From Zymomonas sp. (GTDB taxonomy: Bacteria; Pseudomonadota; Alphaproteobacteria; Sphingomonadales; Sphingomonadaceae), in assembly GCA_027489105.1 (NCBI GenBank), contig JAIYAJ010000405.1:1-24464 (forward strand): 24,464 nucleotides of DNA, given 5' to 3'. Made by a program: the position numbers and the translations under genes. Shown here in pieces: positions 15,424-22,881 of the stretch; position 1 is the first letter of the stretch, and each line of letters begins with the position of its first letter. The notes beneath the pieces were generated by a model. The model ran no database searches, was not told the DNA's origin, and saw nothing but the letters and a program-made list of their open reading frames with translations.

Positions 15424-16751
15424 GCCGTCTCGTCCTCGCCCGCGCTGCCGATCGACTGGTCGATAAGACCCGCGCGCATCATCAACCAGAAGAGCAGGAT
15501 GCCCGGCAGCGCGGCGAGCGTGGTGAGCAGGTAGAAATTCACATAGCCGACCGCCTCGATCATCGCGCCGGCGGTGGTGCCCGTCATGATCCGCCCGACC
15601 ACGCTGGCCGCCGCCGAGATCAGCGCATATTGCGCGGCGGTGAAGCGCAGGTCGCACAGCGCCGAGAAATAGGCGACGACGCAGACCCCGCCAATGCCGC
15701 TGGCGATATTCTCGAACCCGATCGCGCCGGCCATCGCCCAGTTGTCATGGCCGCTGGCGGCCAGCCCAGCGAAGCTGAGGTTGGAGACGGCCATGAGAAT
15801 CAGGCTGATCAGCACCGATCGCTTCATGCCCAGCCGCGAGTAGAGGATGCCGCCGACGAAGATGCCGATCAGATAGGCCCAGAAGCCGAGCCCGACATCG
15901 TAGATCGCGATCTCGTCATTGGTGTAGCCGAGATCGTCGAACAGAAGCCGGAAGGTCAGGTTGGCGAGCGTATCGCCGATCTTGTGCAGCAGGATGAACA
16001 GCAGCACGAGCATCGCGCCGCGCCGCCGGAAGAATTCGAGCAGCGGCCCGGCGATCGAAGCCCAGACCTCGCCGCCGCTGCGACGACCGGTCGGCTCGCG
16101 GTGGCGTTCCGGTTCGCCCATCACCAGCGCGGTGATCATCGCGGGCAGGGCGAAGGCGGCGCAGGCGGCATAGGCGACTTCCCAGCCGAAGCGCCCCGCC
16201 AGCACCAGCGCCACTGCGCCAGCGGTCGCCGACCCGATCCGCCAGCCATATTGCGACATGCCGGCACCGACGCCCAGCTGCCGCGCCTCGAGCAGTTCGA
16301 TCCGATAGGCGTCGATGATGATGTCGAAGGTCGCGCCCGCTGCCCCCACAAGGATCGCTGCGACGGCGGTCTGCATCAGCCCGGCCTTGGGGTCGACCAG
16401 CGCCAGATGGAACACCGCTGCTATCACCAGCAGGCCGATCACCAGCATCCAGGATACGCGCTGCCCCAGCCGACCGAGGAGCGGCAGGCGGACGCCGTCC
16501 ACGACCCAGGCCCACAGGAATTTCAGATTATAGACGAGGAAGGCGAGGGTGAAGGCCGTCACTGCCTTCTTGTCGATCCCGTCCTGCGCGAGGCGCGTGG
16601 TGAGGGTCGCTCCGATCATCGCGAAGGGAAAGCCCGAGCTTATGCCCAGGAACAGCGCGGCGAGCGGCGCCGGCTCCATATAGGGCCGGATCGCCGCGAT
16701 GATGCCCTTGTCCCCGGCGGTCGCGCCGCCGTCCCCCGATATGCTGTTCAT
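15411..16751 (-). CDS. AmpG-like MFS permease (muropeptide-type transporter)
   Basis: Inner-membrane MFS protein of 446 residues with at least twelve hydrophobic helices. The N-terminal region LFLGISSGFPFAMIGATLTT, with the following LVYNLKFLWAWVVDG, matches AmpG, the importer of anhydro-muropeptides for peptidoglycan recycling. GATFDIIIDAYRIELLEARQ is another AmpG-type segment. Paralogues of this type are frequent in sphingomonads and not all recycle muropeptides, so the substrate is uncertain. No ribosome-binding site precedes the ATG at 16751; a TATGCT box lies 6 bases upstream. The gene is convergent with ada and divergent from the symporter. Confidence 0.85.
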   Translation of the reverse strand: MNSISGDGGATAGDKGIIAAIRPYMEPAPLAALFLGISSGFPFAMIGATLTTRLAQDGIDKKAVTAFTLAFLVYNLKFLWAWVVDGVRLPLLGRLGQRVSWMLVIGLLVIAAVFHLALVDPKAGLMQTAVAAILVGAAGATFDIIIDAYRIELLEARQLGVGAGMSQYGWRIGSATAGAVALVLAGRFGWEVAYAACAAFALPAMITALVMGEPERHREPTGRRSGGEVWASIAGPLLEFFRRRGAMLVLLFILLHKIGDTLANLTFRLLFDDLGYTNDEIAIYDVGLGFWAYLIGIFVGGILYSRLGMKRSVLISLILMAVSNLSFAGLAASGHDNWAMAGAIGFENIASGIGGVCVVAYFSALCDLRFTAAQYALISAAASVVGRIMTGTTAGAMIEAVGYVNFYLLTTLAALPGILLFWLMMRAGLIDQSIGSAGEDETATGA

Positions 16752-16757
16752 GGTACC

Positions 16758-16785
16758 AGCATAGCGAGGCCGCGCGGGGTGGGAA
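16758..16785 (-). promoter_or_regulatory. Putative promoter of the ampG-like gene, leaderless type
   Basis: On the minus strand TTCCCA (16785-16780), a 16-base spacer and TATGCT (16763-16758) end 6 bases before the ATG. No Shine-Dalgarno sequence lies between the -10 and the start codon. Confidence 0.35.
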
Positions 16786-16906
16786 GGGGCAGAGTCGTCC
16801 CGCCAAGCGATGCGCCGCCCGGAAAGCCGCCCTTTTCGACAGGCTTGCCCTTGACCGCAGCCCGCTTTGCGACGACCAACATGCTTTACATATTCCGGAG
16901 ACGCCC

Positions 16907-18172
16907 GTGGCCAAGCGCCTCACGATGTACATTCTGATCGCGATGTTCCTCGGGATCATCCTCGGCATCACCCTCAACAAGACGGTCGCCGACCCGGCGA
17001 CGCTCAAGGACATCACCGGCTATATCTCGATCCTGACCGAGATATTCCTGCGTCTGATCAAGATGATCATCGCGCCGCTGGTGTTCGCGACGCTCGTCGT
17101 CGGCATCTCGCACATGGGCGACACGGCGGCGCTGGGCCGCGTCGGTGGGCGGGCGATCGCCTGGTTCCTCGGCGCAAGTCTCCTGTCGCTGACCCTCGGC
17201 CTGGTCATGGTCAACCTGCTGCAGCCCGGCGTCGGCGCGGACCTCGTCCTGCCGCCCGAAGGCGCGAGCGCGGGCCTGTCGCAGGGCGATTTCTCGCTCA
17301 AGCAGTTCATCACCCATCTCGTCCCCAAGAGCTTCTTCGAGGCGATGGCGACCAACGAGATCCTGCAGATCCTGGTCTTTTCGGTCTTCACCGGTGTCGC
17401 GGTGACCGCGATCGGCGAGAAGGCCGCGCCGCTGGTCCGCGGTATCGAGGCGCTGGCGCAGGTCATGCTCCAGATCACCGACTATGTGATGCGCTTCGCC
17501 CCCTTCGCCGTCTTCGCCGCGGTCACGACGGCGCTGGCGGAGCAGGGGCCGACGATCCTGATCAGCTTCGGCAAGTTCATGGGCAGCTTCTATCTGTCGA
17601 TGCTCGTGCTCTGGGGCGTGCTCCTCACCCTCTGCTTTCTGGTCGTCGGTTCGCGCACCGGCCTGCTCATCCGCTACATCCGCGAGCCGATCCTGCTCGC
17701 CTTCAGCACCGCCTCGTCGGAAGCGGCCTTCCCCCGCACGCTCGAGGCGCTCGATCGCTTCGGCGTGCCGCCGCGCATCGCCAGCTTCGTGCTGCCGCTC
17801 GGCTATTCGTTCAACCTCGACGGCTCGATGATCTACTGCACCTTCGCGACGATGTTCATCGCGCAGGCTTACGGCGTCGAACTCACGCTCGGGCATCAGT
17901 TCACGATGCTGCTGATCCTGATGGTGACGTCGAAGGGGATCGCCGGCGTGCCGCGCGCCAGCCTCGTCATCATCTCGTCGACGCTGGCCTTCTTCGATAT
18001 CCCTGAGGCAGGGTTGCTGCTGATCCTCGCGGTCGACCATTTCCTCGACATGGGCCGCTCGGCGACCAACGTCGTCGGCAATGCCGTCGCCAGCGTCGTC
18101 GTGGCCAAGTGGGAGACCAAGCATCTCGACGTGATCGAACCCGCCGAGATCGAACCGGCCCACGCGCCCTGA
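16907..18172 (+). CDS. Dicarboxylate/amino acid:cation symporter (DAACS family)
   Basis: Cation-coupled importer of the DctA/GltP family, 421 residues with eight transmembrane helices and two re-entrant loops. Motifs in order are RLIKMIIAPLVFATLVVGI, AFSTASSEAAFPRTLE (first hairpin loop), FNLDGSMIYCTFATMFIAQA (unwound helix 7), SKGIAGVPRASLVI (second hairpin loop) and FLDMGRSATNVVGNAVASVV (helix 8). The last carries the Arg and Asn used for substrate and cation binding. It could carry C4-dicarboxylates, glutamate or aspartate; sequence alone does not decide. The start is GTG at 16907 with GGAG 6 bases upstream. The gene is monocistronic with a strong terminator. The 155-base gap to ampG shows no convincing promoter on this strand. 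Confidence 0.92.
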   Translation: MAKRLTMYILIAMFLGIILGITLNKTVADPATLKDITGYISILTEIFLRLIKMIIAPLVFATLVVGISHMGDTAALGRVGGRAIAWFLGASLLSLTLGLVMVNLLQPGVGADLVLPPEGASAGLSQGDFSLKQFITHLVPKSFFEAMATNEILQILVFSVFTGVAVTAIGEKAAPLVRGIEALAQVMLQITDYVMRFAPFAVFAAVTTALAEQGPTILISFGKFMGSFYLSMLVLWGVLLTLCFLVVGSRTGLLIRYIREPILLAFSTASSEAAFPRTLEALDRFGVPPRIASFVLPLGYSFNLDGSMIYCTFATMFIAQAYGVELTLGHQFTMLLILMVTSKGIAGVPRASLVIISSTLAFFDIPEAGLLLILAVDHFLDMGRSATNVVGNAVASVVVAKWETKHLDVIEPAEIEPAHAP

Positions 18173-18186
18173 ACGCCGACATGAAA

Positions 18187-18224
18187 GAGCCCCCCGACCG
18201 CCGGTCGAGGGGCTCGATCTTTTT
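18187..18224 (+). terminator. Rho-independent terminator of the symporter gene, possibly bidirectional
   Basis: GAGCCCC (18187-18193) pairs with GGGGCTC (18209-18215), with an inner CGACC-GCC-GGTCG stem, followed by a T run at 18220-18224. On the minus strand the same hairpin is followed by TTTCAT, so it may also end the aguA-aguB-monooxygenase transcript. Confidence 0.9.
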
Positions 18225-18241
18225 CGGGATGTCCGCCCGAC

Positions 18242-18535
18242 TTATTGCCGGACGAGATAATCGAAATAGGCGCTGTCCGGAGGGCCGTCGATCGCCGCCA
18301 TCAGCGCGGACATGTCGACCTTCTTGAACGCCTCGGCGCCGGCCTTGTGCGCCTCGATGCTCTCCCATTTCTCGATCAGGATGAAGCGCCGGTCATTGCC
18401 CGCGTCGCGGAGCAGCTCGGCGCCGTGCGAACCGTCGATCGCCGTCACGCCGTCGATCAGATGGTTGAGCGCGGCCTCCATCTCTCCGGACATGCCTTCC
18501 TTGGCGTGCATCGTATAGACCCTGGCGATCGTCAT
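18242..18535 (-). CDS. Antibiotic-biosynthesis-monooxygenase (ABM) domain protein
   Basis: 97-residue dimeric ferredoxin-like-fold protein of the ABM family (PF03992; relatives include quinol monooxygenase YgiN and haem-degrading enzymes). The visible pattern is ARVYTMHAKEGMSGEMEAAL, then GSHGAELLRDAGNDRRFILI, EKWESIEAHKAG and a C-terminal strand AYFDYLVRQ. This is the typical strand-helix-strand-strand-helix order. The reaction is not predictable. The ATG at 18535 has GGAGAGGG just upstream, which rules out the longer open frame that extends into aguB. It lies 25 bases after the aguB stop on the same strand, so it appears to be the third gene of the agmatine operon. Confidence 0.85.
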   Translation of the reverse strand: MTIARVYTMHAKEGMSGEMEAALNHLIDGVTAIDGSHGAELLRDAGNDRRFILIEKWESIEAHKAGAEAFKKVDMSALMAAIDGPPDSAYFDYLVRQ

Positions 18536-18560
18536 CGTCCCTCTCCTCAGCGGCCGTTTG

Positions 18561-19409
18561 TCAGATATCCTGCGCGAGCCGGCCGTAGAGTTCGGGCCGG
18601 CGGTCGCGGAAGAAACCGAAGGCCGCACGGTGCCGCTTGGCCAGATCGATGTCCAGTTCGGCGACGAGAACACCGGTTTCCGTAGCGCTGAACTCCGCCA
18701 GCATATCGCCGCGTTCGTCGCAGATGAAGCTATGGCCGTAGAAGGTCTGGCCATCCTCGGTCCCGATCCGGTTGGCGGCGACGACGGGCACGACGTTCGA
18801 CACCGCATGGCCGATCATCGCGCGGCGCCACAGCCGGCTCGTGTCGAGATCGGGGTCGTGCGGCTCATTGCCGATCGCGGTCGGGTAGAAGAGGATCTGC
18901 GCGCCCATCAGCATCATCGCGCGCGCCGTTTCCGGATACCATTGGTCCCAGCATATGCCGACGCCGACGGTCGTATCCTCGGCCGGCCAGACCTTGAAGC
19001 CGGTATTGCCGGGCCGAAAGTAGAATTTCTCTTCATAGCCGGGGCCATCGGGGATGTGGCTCTTGCGATCGACGCCCTGCACCCGTCCGTCCGGGTCGAT
19101 CATCGCCAGGCTGTTATAATGGTGCGGCCCGTCCGCCTCGAAGAAGCTGGTCGGAATATGGACCTTCAGCTCGGCGGCCAGCGCCTGCATCGCCGTCACG
19201 GCCTTGTGCTCGGCCGTGGGTTTGGCGCGGGCGAACAGGCCTTCATCCTCGACCCGGCAGAAATAATGGCCCTCGAACATCTCGGGCTGCAGGATGACCT
19301 GCGCGCCCTTGCCCGCCGCCTCGCGGACGAGCTTCGACACCTCGGCGATATTCTCGTCGATGTCGTCGGAGAAGGCGAGCTGGAGCGCCGCGACCTTGAT
19401 CTTGCTCAT
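18561..19409 (-). CDS. aguB: N-carbamoylputrescine amidase
   Basis: Nitrilase-superfamily amidohydrolase of 282 residues that splits N-carbamoylputrescine into putrescine, CO2 and ammonia. The catalytic triad is visible: Glu43 in LQPEMFEGHYF, Lys115 in DRKSHIPDGPGY and Cys153 in GVGICWDQWYPE. The string HIPDGPGYEEKFYFRPGNTG is highly characteristic of AguB. The ATG at 19409 is preceded by GGAGAAGACGAAG. It follows aguA by 13 bases on the same strand; together they form the two-step agmatine to putrescine route. Confidence 0.96.
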   Translation of the reverse strand: MSKIKVAALQLAFSDDIDENIAEVSKLVREAAGKGAQVILQPEMFEGHYFCRVEDEGLFARAKPTAEHKAVTAMQALAAELKVHIPTSFFEADGPHHYNSLAMIDPDGRVQGVDRKSHIPDGPGYEEKFYFRPGNTGFKVWPAEDTTVGVGICWDQWYPETARAMMLMGAQILFYPTAIGNEPHDPDLDTSRLWRRAMIGHAVSNVVPVVAANRIGTEDGQTFYGHSFICDERGDMLAEFSATETGVLVAELDIDLAKRHRAAFGFFRDRRPELYGRLAQDI

Positions 19410-19422
19410 CTTCGTCTTCTCC

Positions 19423-20409
19423 TTACGCCGCCGGGATCTGCTGGCTGATGCAGTGGAAGCTGCCGCCGCCGGTCAATATATGGTCGGCGCGGAAGCCCGT
19501 CACCGTCCGTCCCGGAAACAGCGCGGCGATCGCGGCCACGGCGGCATCGTCATTGGGCGCGCCATAGAGCGGGACGACCACGGCGGCATTGCCGATGTAG
19601 AAGTTCATATAGGAGGCGGGGATGATCTCGCCGTCGCTCTCCACCGCGCCGGGGGAGGGGATGGCGACCACGGTCAGCCCGAAGGCCTCGGCGCGGGCGC
19701 GGGCATCGGCGAAGACCTCGGCATTGGGGTCGTCGGCGCCGGCGGGCTCGGGAATGGCGATCACGCCCGGCGCCACGAAGCGCGCGAGATTGTCGACATG
19801 GCCGTCGGTATGGTCGTTGAGCAGCCCGTCGCCGAGCCACAGCAGCCGCTCAACGCCCAGCCCCTCGGCGAGCCGCGCCTCGATCGCCGCGCGGTCGAGA
19901 TCGGGGTTGCGGTTGGGGTTGAGCAGGCATTGCTCGGTGGTCACCGCGATGCCGCTGCCGTCGACGTCGATCGCGCCGCCCTCGAACACCCAGTCCTGCC
20001 GGCGGGTCGGGAAGCCGGTGCGCGCGGCGAGGCGGGCCCCGATGCTCTCGTCGCCGGGCAGTTCATATTTGCCGCCCCACCAGTTGAAATCGAAGTCGGT
20101 CGCAGCAAGCCCCGCGTCCGAACGCACGATGATCGGCGCGCTGTCGCGCAGCCAGATGTCGCCGAACGCCTCGACGATCACCTCGGCGGCGTCGCCGGCC
20201 AGCGCGCGGGCCTGCTCGGCGGAGGCTTCGTCGGCGGCAACGAGGATGACGCGCTCGCCCTTGCCCCCGGCATGGACGGCGCGCGCGAAGGCGACGACCT
20301 CGGCCTGGGCGGGTTCGAGATCGTCCTCCCACAGCTCGGGATGACTGGGAAAGCCGATCCAGACGGCGTCGTGCGGCGCCCATTCGGCGGGCTGGCGATA
20401 GTTGGTCAT
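19423..20409 (-). CDS. aguA: Agmatine deiminase
   Basis: Guanidino-modifying enzyme of 328 residues converting agmatine to N-carbamoylputrescine and ammonia. The active-site pattern of the agmatine deiminase/PAD-Porph family is complete. Asp89 lies in DIWLRDSAPI, Glu143 in WVFEGGAIDVDG, His204 in NDHTDGHVDN, and the nucleophile Cys320 in GGGSFHCISQQ. The frame stays open far upstream into the divergent epimerase gene, but the family N-terminus (MTNYRQPAEWAPHDAVWIGF) begins at the ATG at 20409. A promoter-like TTGAAC/TATCTG pair ends 7 bases before it, with no ribosome-binding site. Operon with aguB and the ABM gene. Confidence 0.96.
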   Translation of the reverse strand: MTNYRQPAEWAPHDAVWIGFPSHPELWEDDLEPAQAEVVAFARAVHAGGKGERVILVAADEASAEQARALAGDAAEVIVEAFGDIWLRDSAPIIVRSDAGLAATDFDFNWWGGKYELPGDESIGARLAARTGFPTRRQDWVFEGGAIDVDGSGIAVTTEQCLLNPNRNPDLDRAAIEARLAEGLGVERLLWLGDGLLNDHTDGHVDNLARFVAPGVIAIPEPAGADDPNAEVFADARARAEAFGLTVVAIPSPGAVESDGEIIPASYMNFYIGNAAVVVPLYGAPNDDAAVAAIAALFPGRTVTGFRADHILTGGGSFHCISQQIPAA

Positions 20410-20416
20410 GCCCGCG

Positions 20417-20444
20417 CAGATAGCGATGCGGCGTGACGGTTCAA
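20417..20444 (-). promoter_or_regulatory. Putative promoter of aguA, leaderless type
   Basis: On the minus strand TTGAAC (20444-20439), a 16-base spacer and TATCTG (20422-20417) end 7 bases before the aguA ATG. This is the best-matching of the short-spaced promoters in the window. Confidence 0.5.
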
Positions 20445-20448
20445 AGTG

Positions 20449-20493
20449 GGGAATCGCCGACGGGAGCGCCGCGCGCGGCGATAGCCGATTCCC
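20449..20493. repeat. Nested inverted repeat between the aguA and wbpP-like promoters
   Basis: Outer arms GGGAATCG (20449-20456) and CGATTCCC (20486-20493) are perfectly complementary. Inside them CGCCGCGCGCGGCG (20467-20480) is a perfect 14-base palindrome with nearly the same centre. The right outer arm overlaps the proposed -35 of the epimerase gene, and the left arm lies 4 bases beyond the proposed -35 of aguA. An operator for one or both genes is possible. Confidence 0.55.
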
Positions 20494-20517
20494 GCGCGCG
20501 TATTTCTGGGCTAGGCA
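20489..20517 (+). promoter_or_regulatory. Putative promoter of the wbpP-like gene, leaderless type
   Basis: TTCCCG (20489-20494), a 17-base spacer and TAGGCA (20512-20517) end 6 bases before the ATG at 20524. The -35 match is weak and no ribosome-binding site is seen before the ATG. Confidence 0.3.
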
Positions 20518-20523
20518 GCGGGC

Positions 20524-21546
20524 ATGAACGATCTCGACACGCTGCTTTCGGAGCGCCGCGCGCACTGGCTGGTCACGGGGGCGGCGGGCTTCATCGGGTC
20601 GCATCTGGTCGAGACCCTCCTGAAGGCCGGCCAGCGCGTGCGTGGCCTCGACAATTTCGCCACCGGCCACCGCCATAATCTCGACGACATCCGCGCGCGG
20701 GTCGGCGAGGACGCCTGGGCGGGCTTTTCCTTCATCGAGGGCGACATTCGCGACCGCCCGACCTGCGCCGCCGCCGTCGAGGGCATCGACCATGTCCTGC
20801 ACCAGGCGGCGCTCGGCTCGGTGCCGCGCTCGATCGCCGATCCGCTGACGACGCACGACGTCAACGCCACCGGCTTCGCCAACATGATCGACGCCGCCCG
20901 GCTCGCGGGTGTCGGCAGCTTCGTCTTCGCCTCGTCGAGCTCGGTCTATGGCGACGAGCCGACCCTGCCCAAGGTCGAGGGGCGGTTGGGGCGGGTGCTG
21001 TCGCCCTACGCGCTGTCGAAGCTGCATAACGAATTGGTCGCGGGCATCTATGCGCGCAGCTATGGCTTCGCCTCGACGGGCCTGCGCTATTTCAACGTCT
21101 TCGGTCCCCGGCAGGACCCGAATGGCGCCTATGCGGCGGTGATCCCGCGCTGGACCGCTGCGATGATCGCGGGCGAGGAGGTGGTGATCAACGGCGATGG
21201 CGAGACGAGCCGGGACTTCTGCTATGTCGCCAATGCGGTGCAGGCCAATCTGCGCGCGGCCCTGTCGCCCCCGGTGGGCGAGGCGCGCTTCCTCAACGTC
21301 GCTTATGGCGAGCGGACCACGCTCAACCAGCTGTTCGGGTTGCTGCGCGACGGGCTGGGCCCGCTCGGCCATCGCTATGACCGGCCCGCGACCCATGCCG
21401 ATTTCCGCGCGGGCGACGTGCGCCATTCGCTGGCCGATATCGGGGCGGCACAGGCGTCGATCGGCTATGCGCCGACGCACAGCCTGGGCGAAGGGCTGCG
21501 CGAGGCATTGCCTTGGTATTGCGGGAACGCCAAGGTGGGCCAATAG
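20524..21546 (+). CDS. UDP-N-acetylglucosamine 4-epimerase, WbpP/TviC type
   Basis: Short-chain dehydrogenase/reductase-fold sugar-nucleotide epimerase of 340 residues. It carries the NAD-binding motif GAAGFIG (19-25), the Ser-rich catalytic loop [12 protein letters not shown], and the Tyr162-x3-Lys166 pair in [11 protein letters not shown]. Long stretches match my memory of WbpP/Tvi[63 protein letters not shown]. Those enzymes interconvert UDP-GlcNAc and UDP-GalNAc, or the corresponding uronic acids. The following dehydrogenase gene starts 21 bases later, so the pair probably makes UDP-N-acetyl-galactosaminuronic acid or a related sugar. No polymer-assembly genes are in the window. Confidence 0.88.
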   Translation: MNDLDTLLSERRAHWLVTGAAGFIGSHLVETLLKAGQRVRGLDNFATGHRHNLDDIRARVGEDAWAGFSFIEGDIRDRPTCAAAVEGIDHVLHQAALGSVPRSIADPLTTHDVNATGFANMIDAARLAGVGSFVFASSSSVYGDEPTLPKVEGRLGRVLSPYALSKLHNELVAGIYARSYGFASTGLRYFNVFGPRQDPNGAYAAVIPRWTAAMIAGEEVVINGDGETSRDFCYVANAVQANLRAALSPPVGEARFLNVAYGERTTLNQLFGLLRDGLGPLGHRYDRPATHADFRAGDVRHSLADIGAAQASIGYAPTHSLGEGLREALPWYCGNAKVGQ

Positions 21547-21567
21547 AGCCGTTCAGTTTCGGGGTAT

Positions 21568-22869
21568 GTGGGGGCGTCGTTCGTGAGCATCGATAAGCGG
21601 GTGGAAGAGAGCCGGATCGCGGTGGTCGGTCTGGGCTATGTCGGATTGCCGCTGGCGGTGGCGCTGGCCCGCCACTTCCCGACTGTCGGCATCGATATCG
21701 ACCAGGCCCGGGTCGCCGAGCTGCGCGGCGGGCATGACCGCACCAACGAGATCGACGGGCCGACGCTCACCGCCTCCACGCTGGAATACGCCACCGACAT
21801 CGCGGCGGGCGCCGATGCCGACGTCATCATCGTCACCGTGCCGACCCCGGTCGATCAGGCGAACGATCCCGATCTTCGCCCCGTCATGTCGGCGACGCGC
21901 GCGCTGGCGGGTATATTGAAGCCCGGCCGCGGCACGATCGTCGTCTATGAGAGCACCGTCTATCCCGGCGTGACCGAGGATATCTGCGGGCCCGAGATCG
22001 AGCGCCTGTCGGGCCTGAAGCGCGGCACCGACTTCTTCCTCGGCTACAGCCCCGAGCGGATCAACCCCGGCGACCGCGAGCATACGGTCGACCGCATCAC
22101 CAAGGTGGTCGCGGGCGAGAACCCGGACGTCCTCGACCGGCTGTGCGCCGTCTATGGCGCGGTCACCACCGGCGGCACTTTCCGCGCGGCCTCGATCAAG
22201 GTCGCCGAGGCGGCGAAGGTGATCGAGAATGCCCAGCGCGACATCAACATCGCGTTCATCAACGAGATCACCCAGATCTTCGGCAAGGTCGGCATTTCGG
22301 TGTGGGACGTGCTGGCGGCGGCGGGGACCAAGTGGAACTTCCTCCGCTTCGTGCCGGGGCTGGTCGGCGGCCACTGCATCGGCGTCGATCCCTATTATCT
22401 CAGCCATCTGGCGCAGCAGCTCGGCCATTATCCGCGCGTGATCCTGGCCGGGCGCGGGATCAACGACGGCATGGGCGCCTGGATCGCCGACCAGATTCAC
22501 GAGCGCATCGGCAGCGGCGCGCGCGTCCTCGTGCTCGGCCTCACCTTCAAGGAAAATGTCCCCGACCTGCGCAATTCGCGCGTGATCGACGTCGTCCGCC
22601 GGCTCGAATGGCTGCGGCACGAGGTGGTGATCCACGACCCGCTCGCCGACGCGGCCGAGGCGCGGCACGAATATGGGGTCGAGCTGGCCGGCGACGCGCT
22701 GTCGGGCACCTATGACGTCGTGATCGGCGCGGTGTCGCACAGCGACTATGCGGCGATGCCCGCCGACCGGCTGGCGGCGCTGCTCAAGCCCGACGGCCTG
22801 CTCGCCGACCTCAAGGGCATGTGGCGCGACGTCGCGACCCCGGAGAGCGTCCGCCGCTGGACGCTGTAG
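21568..22869 (+). CDS. UDP-N-acetyl-hexosamine 6-dehydrogenase, WbpO/TviB type
   Basis: 433-residue nucleotide-sugar dehydrogenase oxidising C6 of a UDP-sugar to the uronic acid with two NAD+. Features are the N-terminal NAD site VVGLGYVGLPLAVAL and VPTPVDQANDPDL, then YESTVYPGVTEDICGP and FFLGYSPERINPGD. The middle domain has KVAEAAKVIENAQRDINIAF, and the catalytic Cys270 lies in PGLVGGHCIGVDPYYL. The C-terminal domain has LGLTFKENVPDLRNSRVIDV. These are closer to the WbpO/TviB group than to UDP-glucose dehydrogenase. The start is GTG at 21568; a GTG at 21583 with GGGGGCG upstream is an equally possible start. Second gene of the pair with the epimerase; ends 12 bases from convergent phhA. 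Confidence 0.9.
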   Translation: MGASFVSIDKRVEESRIAVVGLGYVGLPLAVALARHFPTVGIDIDQARVAELRGGHDRTNEIDGPTLTASTLEYATDIAAGADADVIIVTVPTPVDQANDPDLRPVMSATRALAGILKPGRGTIVVYESTVYPGVTEDICGPEIERLSGLKRGTDFFLGYSPERINPGDREHTVDRITKVVAGENPDVLDRLCAVYGAVTTGGTFRAASIKVAEAAKVIENAQRDINIAFINEITQIFGKVGISVWDVLAAAGTKWNFLRFVPGLVGGHCIGVDPYYLSHLAQQLGHYPRVILAGRGINDGMGAWIADQIHERIGSGARVLVLGLTFKENVPDLRNSRVIDVVRRLEWLRHEVVIHDPLADAAEARHEYGVELAGDALSGTYDVVIGAVSHSDYAAMPADRLAALLKPDGLLADLKGMWRDVATPESVRRWTL

Positions 22870-22881
22870 GCGCAGCGCCTC

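Noticed and set aside
15630..16937. Plus-strand open frame of about 435 codons opposite the ampG-like gene
   Set aside because: Antisense shadow of a hydrophobic protein, no domain, and it runs into the symporter start.
16886..18163. Open frame of about 425 codons opposite the symporter gene
   Set aside because: Low-complexity charged translation (many D, E, R, H) lacking motifs; mirror image of a hydrophobic membrane protein gene.
20410..21543. N-terminal extension of aguA by about 378 codons
   Set aside because: The extension is antisense to the epimerase gene; the deiminase family N-terminus begins at the ATG at 20409.
22868..22880. AGGCGC-A-GCGCCT palindrome between wbpO-like and phhA stop codons as a terminator
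   Set aside because: It is a 6-base palindrome with a 1-base centre giving only a short stem as RNA, and no U-tract follows on either strand.
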